Assembly: GCA_002900995.3 (NCBI GenBank)
Contig: CM035315.1
Span: 1,163,967 to 1,227,966 of the forward strand
DNA length: 64,000 nucleotides
Source of the DNA: Ganoderma boninense
Taxonomy: Eukaryota > Basidiomycota > Agaricomycetes > Polyporales > Polyporaceae
Direction of reading: 5' to 3'
Shown: piece after piece, positions 24,075 through 35,325 of the stretch
Numbering within the stretch: position 1 is the stretch's first letter
Layout of the letters: each line of letters begins with the position of its first letter
Notes under the pieces: generated by a model
Seen by the model: the letters and a program-made list of their open reading frames with translations, nothing else
Databases searched by the model: none
What the model was told of the DNA's origin: nothing
Position numbers and translations under genes: made by a program

Positions 24075-25266
24075 ATTGCATGGGTACCGCGGCGGTTTCA
24101 GCCGACATAGACCAGTTATTATTGAGCCCAACGACCTTCTTCTCCACGAATAGTATGCTGAATCTTGCCGACGATTTTCTGTGAAAGCGGAGAAGATGTA
24201 GAACGACAGATGGACCACTGGCAGTGGGTGAGAACGGGGGAAGGGACCAGTGGGGACCACTGGCAGGCCCTGTGAATATTTGAGTGTTGTGGCCAATTTG
24301 AAATTCCCGGTACGTTTAGTCTTCCACGTTCAGGCTGCACGGCGTCGTGAAGGTGATGCATGATGATGATGATGATGATGATGGCTCTAGCTACAGTAAT
24401 TAGGCGGTCCTTTAGACAGGAAATCCTAGTTTCGCAGATGACCGCGTCCTGCGTCAGCCTCTGGTCAATCGGGTATTATGGGGACCATTTACCACTGCTG
24501 AACAAAGCTCCCCTAACCTTCTGTCGTGTTTGTCCCCAATGCCAGAGAGATCGAAAGCCATCAGTTGCGAAAGGCGTTATCGGGCCTTTGGCAGTCCTTT
24601 AGACAGCTCGTCAGTGTATAGCTTCGACATACACAGACTCTCGAAGATAGTCTCAGCAGGATTCGGATCCACCGGCCCCCGACCGGGCCGGAGACTCGCC
24701 TGGTCTCGGGCGCCAACAGCCACCTGGATCCCCAGGCGACTGGAAGTTGAACGTTGAACGCTGGACTGTTTCCCTTGTCATCCCCTCTGTCCCTTAGAGC
24801 TCTGGGCATCCCAATGTCGGTCCTACTGTCCTCTATTTGCGCCTTCTGTGTACACAGAGCTTGTCTTCAAATCAGTAAATGAAGGCATTGTGGGGTGAAC
24901 GCCACCATGACTGACTGCAACGTCCGGACCCGCTGTCCGACAGGCTCGGACTCCACCCTCATAAATGGTGCGTTTCCTCAGCACGATGCTCGTCTTTCTT
25001 TTTCTTGCCTTACACCGCATCTACGAATCTCCGTCTCCAAGCCCAGCGTGTGGGGAATGGAACTGCAGCGGGCACTGGCGCACTCGACACAGCCCCATGC
25101 ATGCGAGCTGTCTCGTCACCACCGTTCAATGCGGCGCCTGACTGAGCCTGTGCACTTCCATGCTTCTTCGACTTGCAAGACCACACGAGACGTACAATGA
25201 ACGCCGTCCTGCTGGCAGACGAGTACAAGTGTTTCGCTCTCCCGAGCCAACTCCCTCTTAATCCTC
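24075..25266. other. Divergent spacer between DUF6535 copy 1 and aspartic protease 2
   Basis: The stretch should hold the promoters of both divergent genes. Apart from the trinucleotide repeat at 24360-24383 I see no organised element. Small plus-strand open frames around 24900-25370 lack any family signature. Confidence 0.4.
24360..24383 (+). repeat. (ATG)8 microsatellite
   Basis: Eight perfect ATG units lie in the spacer upstream of the minus-strand DUF6535 gene. It is a simple repeat with no coding context, likely length-polymorphic. Confidence 0.95.
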
Positions 25267-27040
25267 ATGCTGCGATCGTTAGGCGTGCTATCTCTCACTC
25301 CGTTCTGTGTCCGTTGGACCCTCGCCGTGCCTACTGTTCTCGGAGCGTCATCGCAGAGATTGGGTTCTCATGCTGGTGAGGTCGCACAACCTTTGTCGCA
25401 GCGAGATGCCATCGGGGTAGGTCTTAGTGTGGATCACAGGGCGGGCCGGTGAGCTCATCTCCAGCTGTTTTCTACTGCTCAATTCGGTGAATCTATGAAA
25501 ACCTCCAGCGCATATTCCATATTTACAACAGTCGGGCAGTCTTCAATGTCATTCTCCGTCGGTGAGTAATTTTCTCTGTCCGTTCTTGGCTCGTTCTTCT
25601 TCGCTCACTTAGGCGTCTCATCCAGCCACCGATATGGGCGATTTCGTGGCCATCTCCACTGACTGCCAAACCGTGTCGTGCAAGCATTACCACAGCGCCT
25701 TGTACAACGCTAGTGCATCATTTACGCCCTACACTAACACCACAGTACCGCTCCTCTACAATGGCGAGGCCGTACCTGGTCGCATTGGCCAAGACGCGGT
25801 TGTAATCGGTGGCCTGAACGTCCCCGACCAGACTCTCGCAGCTATTAGCAGTTTCAACGCGACTAGCCTTATCAATGGGACTGCCGGCATCTTAGGATTG
25901 GGTTTTCCTGTGGAGAGGTCGGTCATTTCTGCGCGTTGGGGGCTGCGTCGCGGAGCTGACATTCGCCGACGTCGACGTCCTACAGCATCACCGCCAATTT
26001 GGGGGGCGTATTAGCTCCAAGCAGTGACGGCACCGCCTCGTCGAACATCTCAGCCTCGGATATTCTTACGGAATTGTATGCGAACGGCCCGATCATCACG
26101 ACCTTGTCCTCCTACGGGGATATCAGCGAGCCTCTCTTCTCGGTGAGTTTTCCGATCGACGACGTCAGCTGTACATGGACTTACATTGAACTTCACTTTA
26201 GTTAACGTTCAATCCCAATGTCTCTCAGGCTGGGAGTGCCGAGCCTGGTGGTCAGCTCACGATCGGCACCTTACCGGCGGGGGTAGATAACTCAAGTCTG
26301 ACTTGGGCCCCCGTCCGGCTCTACGACATCGGATTGAACGGAACCGTTCCCTTGTACGTCTGTATTCTCTTCCAGGCGCAGTTTCGTCTCATTTGTTGAT
26401 GCGTCGGACAGACATTGGGAAGTGGAGATCGATGCCGTCTTTCTCGACGGCAACCCCTTGCCCGGATCCTCGCAGGTGCCCAAGGTGACCGCCATGGTGG
26501 ATTCGGTGAGCTTCCGCACTCGTTCACCATCTCTTCTTCCTCGGTGTCTCTCCTCTGCCAGAGCAACTCACTCTCCATGTATCTGCGACCCTGCCAGACC
26601 GCGACTGCGACCGGCGGGCCCAAAGACGCCGTCGACGCGATCCTCGCCGCGATCGCGTCGACCACGCCCGCCTGCTCCGGCCCGCACACGCTCTCCTTCC
26701 AGATCGGCGGCAGGCTCGTCTCCATCGCGCCCCAGGACCTCGTCGCCCCCACCGGGGGGGGTGCGCGGTGAACGTCGAGGCGATCGACTCGCCCTCCCCG
26801 TGCTCGAACGCGAACTCGAACTCGACGCTGGCGCTGTACAGCTGGCGGCTCGGCGCGGCGTTCCTGCGGGGCAACCTCGTCGCGTTCCACTATGGGAACA
26901 CGACACACCCGGGCGTTGAGCCGCCCAGGATGGGCTTCGTGCGGTCGAACGATGCTCGGTCTCGTTGGGGTGGGGTCGGGCCCGTTGTGCGTTTCGGATG
27001 GCTCGCGATAGTCTCGGCGGGCATTGTGATGATCTTGTAG
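25267..27040 (+). CDS. A1 aspartic-protease paralogue 2, catalytic Asp lost; G-run frameshift
   Basis: The start at 25267 gives a signal-peptide-like MLRSLGVLSLTPFCVRWTLA. The family frame is clear: YSIFTTVGQ, then AIGQ-type core text, GTAGILGLGFP near 25880, GGQLTIGTLPAGVDNSSLTW and LRGNLVAFHYGNTTHPG. Where paralogue 1 has DTGSSDLW this gene reads ATDMGDFV, with the first codon split by the same phase-1 intron (G at 25561, CC at 25626-25627): Asp is now Ala. The second site reads VDST instead of DTG. In the last exon a run of eight G (26754-26761) puts the frame into an early stop; nine G would restore the Cys and following sequence seen in paralogue 3. The C-terminus is a hydrophobic tail (WLAIVSAGIVMIL), suggesting GPI anchoring. 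Probably a non-catalytic surface protein. Confidence 0.75.
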
Positions 27041-27725
27041 TCCTGGTGGCGATCGAGATGCAGTGTATATGCAGAGTGAATGGTGTTGGGCGGAAAGAAT
27101 AAGCGTGCAATGGAGGACACGATGAGGGGATCGAGGGTCAGGTGGGGGAGGATGGGCACGCCCTGGGCCGGCGTTATCAGTCCATGCACTTTATCCTCTT
27201 TCCTCCTCGGCGTCCTCGCAGCCTAGAAGATGAACCTAGTGCCTTTATTCTCACCGTCACCTACTTGGTTCAATCTCGCGTAATCCGTGTATAACTAGCA
27301 CCTCCAGCACATGCTGATGTTGGCCTTATCGCGTCGAGAACGTCCGAACCTACGACACTCCCAGTACTCCAACTCTTTTATCAGGCACCAAAGGGCGAGT
27401 TATAATGTCTCTTCGACTCTTGAAAGACGTCTTCGTATCACACTCCGACACTGAGACCATACCTAGCGAACATTCAATATTCATGGGCGAACCTGTCACC
27501 ACACCTGACAACAGTGTTGTCTTCATCGTACATACCTCCGCTCCTTCCACGCCACTCAAGCCAACTAACGAGAGCAAACTCAAGTCACAAAAATAGAGAC
27601 GACACCAAGGAAATGCATATAGAGACGACGAGAATAGACGACGCCAAAGGAGTGCATATAGAGAGAGATGACGAAAATACACGACCGCTGGGAATGCATA
27701 TTGGGGAGGGGGGAGAGAAAAGTAT
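27041..27725. other. Convergent spacer between protease 2 and transporter 3
   Basis: The stretch holds the 3' flanks of both genes and, near transporter 3, the imperfect tandem repeat at 27595-27700. No coding segment is supported. Confidence 0.4.
27595..27700 (+). repeat. Imperfect tandem repeat, about 3 units of 26-42 bp
   Basis: Units begin AGAGACGAC or AGAGAGAGATGACGA and end TGCATAT (at about 27614-27620, 27653-27659 and 27696-27701). Internal text such as GACGACGCCAAAGGA and GACGACACCAAGGA recurs. It lies just past the stop codon of transporter 3 (27726, minus strand), so it would be in its 3' UTR. Confidence 0.7.
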
Positions 27726-30142
27726 TCATAAGGTGTACCTGGAAACATGAAGACAGACAGGTTGAGCGAACGCACAGGCCCCTCGAACGCACACCGACCA
27801 ACTTACCGATACAAGGGCGAGCGGTCGCCCATTTCCGCATATCTCTCCGCATCGTTCATCGTGAGCCCCTCGCGCTCGCACTGCGCGATCTTGCGTTTGT
27901 TCAGCGTATGCAGCGTGAACATAGCCACCGCCGCCGCCGAAAGGCTATACACAACACATAGCAATGGTGTGAGTGCTCGTTCGTCAAGCTGCATCACCGG
28001 CAGAACAGGATCGGCACCGTGCACGTACAAGATGGAGACGCTCCCCAGGCACACGCCGTGGCCAAGGAGGAACCGCGGGCTGTCCTGCTGTCTGTAAATG
28101 AAAGACGCGAGGATCCTGAAATGGGGGCATCGCGTCGTCGTTAGCCATGTCTTTCGGAGCGCCAGTGTCAAAACTGAGCGCTGAGCGCTGAGCCAACGGC
28201 ACTCACCCTCCGAAGTTGCCGAACCCGATGACGATGCCCAGCACGACCGCGCGCTTCAGCTCCCCCGCAAAGTTGCCTCCCGTCCACGCGAGCAGCGTCG
28301 CGACGCTCGGCAGGAGCCCCGCGGCGACGAGGACGCTCCCGGCGTACTGGATGACAGGCGTCTTCGTCCCGAGGAGCATGGCGTACCCGACGATCGCCAC
28401 GGGCAACCCGACCAGGATGAACGGGCCGCGGAGGCGCTTCTTGTCCGAGAGGTACGTGACGATGAGCGTGAACACGCAGCCCGTCGCGTTCGGCGGGATG
28501 GAGAGGACCTGCGCGCTGGTGGAGGAGTAGCCGAGCCCGTTGACGATCGTCGGCAGGAAGGTGGTGAAGGAGACGACCGGGACCGCGGATCTGAGAAGAG
28601 GAGGTCCACGCCGTCGATTATGGGGAAGCGCAGGCATGGCAGCTTGGGGGACTCACGCGAAGTACATGGTGACGAAAAGGTACGTCTTGGGGTCCCGCAG
28701 CGCTTGGAGGATGAATTCCGCCTTGAAGTGCTTGGAGCCGTGGGCGCTGTCGTGCTTGAGGGTGTCGAGGAGCCAGGCCCTCTCTGCCTCGGTGAGGAAT
28801 GTCGCATGCTCGGGGTACTGGAAGCAGATGGACGTCAACGAGGCATGAGAAGACTCAGGCGTATGGACCACTGACGTCGTACAAGAACAAGTAGCATATA
28901 GTCGCGATGAGGACTGTCACTAGTGACGATTCGTCAATAGCGGACTAACACTTGCGCGGGATTGGTACCACGTACGTAGACCTTCAACCACAAGCTAGGT
29001 CACAGAAAATCAGCAAAAGCATAACGATGGGAGACATTGGGGACTCACGATCCAGCGCCACCCCGCTAATCCCCCGATTCTGGTCCAAACTCAGTTTCCG
29101 GTGTAACACCTTCCAGCGACGGAAAACGCACCCGTCCATCAGCTCGATAGCATAAGCGAATAGACCTCCGAAGGCTCCAGCGAGCGGCACTCCGGAGTAC
29201 ATGACGCCAATTCTCTTGGCCTGGGCAGACTTCGGGTACCATGCGCAGATATAGTAGGTCAAACCGGGGAGTATACCAGCCTGTTCGCGATAATGATGAG
29301 TGTGAGGCAGCCAGAACCAAAGAAACCATAGCTTGCCTGGACCCCTCCCATAAATCCGCGTGCCCTTCAAAACGGAAAGGAAAGGTGTCATGGTAAGGAG
29401 AGTGAGTGATAATGAGCGTTTCGACGAACTCACGTCATCAGTCCTCCGAGGTTGTGGACAAACGCCATCGCGACAACGATCGCTCCCCATATGAACGTGA
29501 TCATAGGGACTACGACAGTCGGCGTGTGTCAGCGCACTATAGAAGAGCACTCAGAGAAATGCCCGTACGCCACCGTGAGGGGCCCAACCATTTCAACACG
29601 ATGTTCCTGACAAAGCCACAGATGAGACCCCACGAGCGGACGAGGAGAAAGGATGGTTAAGAGCTGGGCTCTCACGAAGGCGCCTGCAGCAAGCTGTGCG
29701 GGATCTGTGCAACATGGGGTCAAGTTGGAGTTGGATCGGGCCATCGTTGAGGTGACTCAGACTAACCAGAGTAATTGCAACGCAGAGGTTGAACTGGACG
29801 CCCGTGAGGTGCAGGTCAGTGGCCATACCGGCCACCTTGGCATTGCCTGCAGCCGGGCATGTACATGTCACAAGGGGGACGGTGCAAGCGAGGACGACGA
29901 GATGTCCGACGCACTTATGTTCCCCCGGTCACTAGAAAAGTATGCGGTCAGACACCATATCGAGGGCTCATTCCATTCACTTACAGGTAGTTCAAAAGAT
30001 ACATCACGCACGCCGCCGGGATAAGGCGTATGTCCAGCTTGCGAAGTACGATTGCGGGATCCACAGCGAGTGGAGGCGCAACATACTCCACTGTTACAGC
30101 ATCGCCGGCGACTTTCTCGTGGTCGGTTGGCTTGGATGTCAT
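27726..30142 (-). CDS. MFS transporter, allantoate-permease type, copy 3
   Basis: Inverted relative to copies 1 and 2, same exon layout, no frame break found. The start at 30142 gives MTSKPTDHEKVAGDAVTVEY, then LRKLDIRLIPAACVMYLLNY. Later text includes VAGMATDLHLTGVQFNLCVA, GILPGLTYYICAWYPKSAQA, YPEHATFLTEAERAWLLDTL, PVVSFTTFLPTIVNGLGYSS, LLAWTGGNFAGELKRAVVLG and IAQCEREGLTMNDAERYAEM; the stop is at 27726-27728. The intron at 29336-29281 has a GC donor, at the same place as the GC intron in copy 1. By length and motifs it is complete and probably functional. The substrate is unknown; Dal5-type relatives move ureides, small carboxylated vitamins or dipeptides. Confidence 0.85.
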
Positions 30143-32532
30143 GGTGGAGATGGGACTACCGAGAGAGAGCGGGAGGCCTGTACGGTTTGTCCCCAAGTTG
30201 GAGGACGTATTTATGTTCAGTCCCTTCCACCCCAATTCCATATTCTCCGTGCTGTGGGTGATAGACGGCGACAGAGAAAATTCCACCCAAACACCAAATA
30301 GAAAGGAGTTCAGTTTCTATGTAGCTGGACGCCTCGGGCTGTGGTCCTCGCATTCCGGTTCAACGTTGCGCCCCGACTCCGACTCGGAGTTCTGATCGGC
30401 AATGACTGGTCCTCGCCGTCGTACTCGACCTACGGACAAAGAATTATCCACAGGTGAGTAGTCGAACATACGAATAGCCGAATGAGAGGAGCACCTGACA
30501 GATCACCCAAGGCACGACGGGGCGGAGGGTGAACGCCACCACATTCGCGAACTCAGTGAACGCTGAGAACGCGACAAAAGCGAGGCCCGCATGCATTGAA
30601 TTATTTTGAAGTGCGCTCGGGACTCGGACGGCTTGCTGCATCAGCTTTGATGAGGAGGCGAAGGTGACCGGTCATGGTTATTTGCGCTCCGACCATGGTG
30701 AGGCCGGGAGTGGTTTGAGTGGCCTCGCCGCCTTCGAGATTGCGCACGCTTCGGGATAAAAATAAGATACTGAGCAGTAAGTTCGGGCTTCTCGCATGTG
30801 TTTCTCGAACTTCCTGTCGAAACGGCCAGGTTGGACGAGCTGCAGTTCCGACATGTTCCGACACTTGCCATCGGACCTAAGCTAGCCGTGTATCTGAGCA
30901 AGATGGATTCACGCACCCATCCGAGCTGTACTATGAAGACCAAAGTAGAGACTGCGGTACATAATTTTATGAGCAAAGAATCACCCATTCATGCCAAGGG
31001 CATGCCGAGGGATGACTTCCTCGGCGAGAGGTTCTTCAACGACGGTGATATTGTGCCCCAACAAGTCAGCGCTGGTTGTTCAGTGCGCATATTACGGGGG
31101 AGTGGTCTTTGCCACATTTCGTGACTGTCTGTCCCATGAGCTCGGCAGATGGGCGAAGAAGGGTCACACTCACCTCATTGCGGATATAGGGAGGCTGGAA
31201 ATCAGGCCGGGGACGAAAGGACTACTTACCTCGAATCTGGAAGCGTGGTATTTTGGTCCTGACAGAAATTTAGCAAATACTAGCGAGCGGTATGAATGGA
31301 CAGTAGGTCATCGCAGACGGAGGTAAACATAACTCACAGTCATCTCGTGCCCCATCGGTGTACATCAGGACTGCCGGCCAGCAGGTGCAAGCCACGTTGG
31401 AAACCCATTCGGTTACGATGGCAGTCCGCCAAATGGGCGGATGAGGCATGCATGAGTCGGGAGGAACTTGACCCACAAAGATCGAGTTCACTGCGGATAT
31501 CCGCTAAGATAGGGGCCATATAGATAAAGGCGAAACATCGGAGAGATATTAGCTTTGGGGGAGCGAAACAAGCAGTTTACACCGACCCAGCAGTGGGCCA
31601 CAACCGTTGTGCAAGCAAATGGCAAGAGCCAACCTTCGAGCACTCGGCAGATCGATGACGCGGCGCCCCGGGCCGGCCCGTAGTGGGCGTTTGATTCAAA
31701 CACGACCCTCGGCGCTTCGCTCCAACTTCGAGGACCCTCCGCCAAACCTTGAGCGAGTTCCACTGCGATATCTTTCAACCCGATGTTCTCTAGCTACTTT
31801 TCAAAACCTTGCGATCCTCGATCAGAGATGATAAACTCTGTAAGACAAAGCCCGCCTTTTTTGCCCTATAAATGGCAAAGCAGCTTCTCTGGGACCACTT
31901 CGACCAACTACGCAAGATCCCTCAGCCTGCCAATGGGCTCCAGTCGCGACACCGCGCATGCGAGACCACATTCAATGCTACCTACAGAATAAGCATTTAT
32001 GGTGTGTTTACGGTGGCCTTCATTTGGGAGACGTAGACATAGTACGTGTCTTGTGTTCGTCCCTGCTTGTTGTCTGATCACGCTGCATGTTGTCAGCGGG
32101 CTTCGTTGCTCGGACAAACAGACACCTTTTCCACACTCAATGTGTTCGTTCCCCTATGTGGTTCTCAAGAATATCAAGGAAGCTAAGGCGATGTCCCTGA
32201 GCGCATCCTCCAGGCCTGAAACTTGTCGTCGAGGCGGAACCGGAACTGCGTCGTGTGCTGCTCGGGGCTGTTCGTTGCCATTGGCAGGTGAGCCATGATC
32301 AACCTCATCCTGCATTCCTCCGGGTTTTGAATTGCACGACAACGCTGAAAGTTACACCGTGAGACAAAGCGCGGTGTACTCGAGAGAAAGTACGCACACA
32401 GTTGCAGAGCTTGCGGTCCGTGAGCGCGTGAGCGCTGCCTACCAGGCGTACGGGCGATGCGCCCTTGGGCAGAGCTTTGCAGATGTCTGCGATCCTTCAT
32501 AAACAGTGGGAGCCTCACCGGGTCGACTCTAC
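30143..32532. other. Upstream regions of transporter 3 and protease 3
   Basis: From 30470 to 30660 the reverse strand matches the upstream segment of transporter 1 (about 13300-13480). The rest has short frames on both strands, some with hydrophobic runs (STLVFIVQLGWV, about 30930), but no recognisable domain. I cannot support a gene here. Confidence 0.4.
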
Positions 32533-34418
32533 ATGACGGGACTCAGCATGGCGTCCTTTACCTGCCGCATCCTTGCTCTTGCGCTGTTCGTATCCTTTCC
32601 CTCTTCCGGCTTAACCGCCGTATTGGACGGTCGTTCGTCTGCTCCTGGTGGCGGACTGGTCCTTCCTTTGGTCCGCCGAAAGTCCTCAGGTGGACAGGTT
32701 GGATTCAACGACATCTCAGACAGGTGGATCCCATCCCGTCCTATACTGACCGACTATATGCACTGACAATGTGGTTTCATGTACAGCCTGTACACCGTGC
32801 CCGTGACCATAGGGAAGTCCACAGTCAACCTCAGTATCTGTGAGGCTCCTCACGCTGTCTGCCCACGATAAACGGCTCACATTTTCCAATTATACCCAGC
32901 AACCAACACTGCAGACTTGTACGCATTCAGTACCGCATGCGACAACGCTGTCTGCCACGCATACAACGGCCCCCTATACGACAAGAGCGTGTCGTTCATC
33001 CCCGGGAACAGCTCCGAACTAGGGCTTGGAGTTGACTTCGCACACGTCTTCGACCCTTCGCTGGGCCAAGTCGGCCGCGACACCGTCTCCATTGGGGGCC
33101 TCACGATAAAGAACCAGACTATCGGCGCTGTGGACGACGCCGCCAGCGACGCAAATTGGAATGGAACGGCCGGTATGCTGGGATTGGGGTTCCCGATGAC
33201 ATTCAAGTGCGAAGCTTGCTATGTTGCTATTGTCTGGATGATCGGGGTGGAGCTGACCTGGTCTTGCTCGGCTACAGCTTCGTTCAGGGAGCTGCGATGG
33301 TTGAAATCGTATGTGACGAAGGAGTACCTCGTGACGAGTGCCTCGCTGACGTTGTCTCCACCACCAGCTGCACTTCGCTGTGGACAATATCACGACAGAC
33401 GACGTCTTGAAGCAGCTGGCGAACCTTGGCGCTCTGGTGCCCAGGCTATTCCTGAACGGAGTTATTGATCAGCCCATGTTCTCGGTACGTGGAAGTATGC
33501 AACCAAAGTCGTGACACGGGCAGCTCATTCTTTCGACAGATCAGTCTTCAAGGCAACCGCAATGGCATAGCAGGCACGGGACAGCTCACCATCGGCCGGT
33601 TCCCAGACGGTGTCGACAACTCTAGCCTTACATGGGTGCCTGTGCGGCTCTACGACCCCGAGAACGGCGGTATTGATCCTCCAGTGTTTGCCCCGAATGA
33701 TATCTATCCCTTGTAAGCTTGTTTGTCCGCGGTTATTCAGAGCTTACAAAATGATGTTTTCTTGTTCGTCAGGAACTGGGAGGTCGAAATCGGCGGCGTG
33801 TTCCTTGACGGCCAACAACTGCCCGACTCCAAGCAGTCTCCGGAGCCGGGAATCAAGAAACCAACGCTGTCCGCGGCCATTGATACCGTGAGCACAACCT
33901 GCCATATATCTTCTTTGCCCATCTCACTACCTCATATTCAGAACGCAGTCGCCTTGGGCGGGCCGCAGGACGTCGTGAAGAACATCCTGAGCACGGTCTC
34001 GCCCGCGTTCAAGTCGGACTCGAGCGCAGCGCCGACGCTCCCGTGCGGCGCGCCGCACAACCTCACCTTCGAGATCGGGGGGAAGCCGTTCGCGATAGAC
34101 ACGAACGACTTCGTCGCGCAGAGCGCGGCGTCGACGTGCGTCGCGAACGTCGTCGACATCCCCGCGCCGGGCAACGGCTCGCTGTTCAGCTGGAGCCTCG
34201 GGCAGCCGTTCCTGCGGAGCAACCTCGTGGTGTTCTACTACGGGAACTTCAGCCACCCGTCGTTCGACCCGCCGCGCATGGGGTTCATGTCGTTGGTGGG
34301 GCCCGGGGCGGCGAAGTTGAACGCTGCGGCAGGACGGTTGGGGTACGACTATGGTTTCGGGCAGTGGAGCTGGTTGTCGGGCATGCTTGCGGTGTTTGCC
34401 GTCATGTTGGCGTTGTGA
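32533..34418 (+). CDS. A1 aspartic-protease paralogue 3, catalytic Asp lost, frame intact
   Basis: The start at 32533 (or in-frame 32548) gives a signal peptide (MASFTCRILALALFVSFPSS). Exons join in phase throughout. Family text: SLYTVPVTIGKSTVNL, NGTAGMLGLGFP near 33170, GTGQLTIGRFPDGVDNSSLT, WEVEIGGVFLDGQQL and FLRSNLVVFYYGNFSHPS. At the first active site the sequence is STNTADLY in place of DTGSSDLW; the first codon is split by the family's phase-1 intron (T at 32839, CA at 32900-32901), so Asp is Ser. The second site reads AIDTN, keeping the Asp but not the Gly. The tail is hydrophobic (WLSGMLAVFAVMLAL), suiting a GPI anchor. The frame is kept over the whole length, which argues for a selected non-proteolytic role rather than decay. 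Confidence 0.8.
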
Positions 34419-35325
34419 TGATTCTTGGGCCTCTTTTGGGACTTTCCTGTTATGATCTAATGTATTCAGCTGAGCAGTACTTATGAGGTATACGACGAAA
34501 TTGAACGGATCACTTTGACTTTGTCTTCGACTGCTACCTCTCCGGCCATTGCCGGTGGCGGGACGCCAGCTAGCGCCGCGGCCCGGCCGGGACCCATAAC
34601 ATCCTCGCTGTCGGCCACTTTGTTCCTCTCTCCCTCTTTCCATAACACCCACTCTTCTTCGCTCTCATGGCCTCCTTCGATGCCTATGGCCGCTTGTTGG
34701 AAAGCGGCCTCAACATGACTACGTTCTCACTCGGCGATATACCTGGTCTCTAGAGGCCTTCAAGAGCTCAAGCGACATCCGACCCCGGTCACGGGGACGG
34801 ACATTAGTGCCGTGATGCCAATGCTTGGCAGCCGTTACACCCCAGTCGAGCCACGCGAGTGATGGAGAATGCGGTGTAGTCTCCGATGTTGGTTCGGGCC
34901 AGGCAAGTACTTGCCCACACGGCGGACCAAGCCCTCCCAACCTTGCATGACATTCACGGGCAAGCTGCCTAGATTTTTCCTCGTTTCCTTGGAGCACCCT
35001 CGAATGTCTTGTTAGAGTCGACGCATGGAACTTGAAACAATGCAATGCCCATCTCTGCGTGCTGGCCTGATGAGCACCTGCAGAAGGAGAACACCAATGC
35101 ACCTTCCGCTCGGATCACACGCATATGATGCAGAGTCCAGACATGCGCCCACGATACCTACTACCGAATTGCAAAGCCTCTGGATCGTCTCCATCACGGC
35201 CTGAGGCCGTCACTGGTCTACGAAAGACGATATAAGAGGAGACATTTTCTTCTTGCTCTCTGCTTCTTCGTGGCTACTCAGGCCCTCACGCTCTCTCAGC
35301 TTTTCTGGCCCTCACCCCAGTCACG
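34419..35325. other. Spacer upstream of the S41 peptidase
   Basis: The stretch holds the 3' flank of protease 3 and the promoter of the S41 gene, with a TATA box at 35231-35236. A 127-codon minus-strand frame (34719-35102) has no recognisable family. Confidence 0.4.
35231..35236 (+). promoter_or_regulatory. TATA box of the S41 peptidase gene
   Basis: TATAAG lies 90 bp before the ATG at 35326 and is followed by a pyrimidine-rich stretch (TTCTTCTTGCTCTCTGCTTC) typical of fungal transcription starts. Confidence 0.5.

Noticed and set aside
26754..26761. Eight-G run in protease 2 as a phase-variable switch
   Set aside because: Slippage switches of this kind are known from bacteria; in this assembly other genes have similar run-length breaks, so sequence error is simpler.
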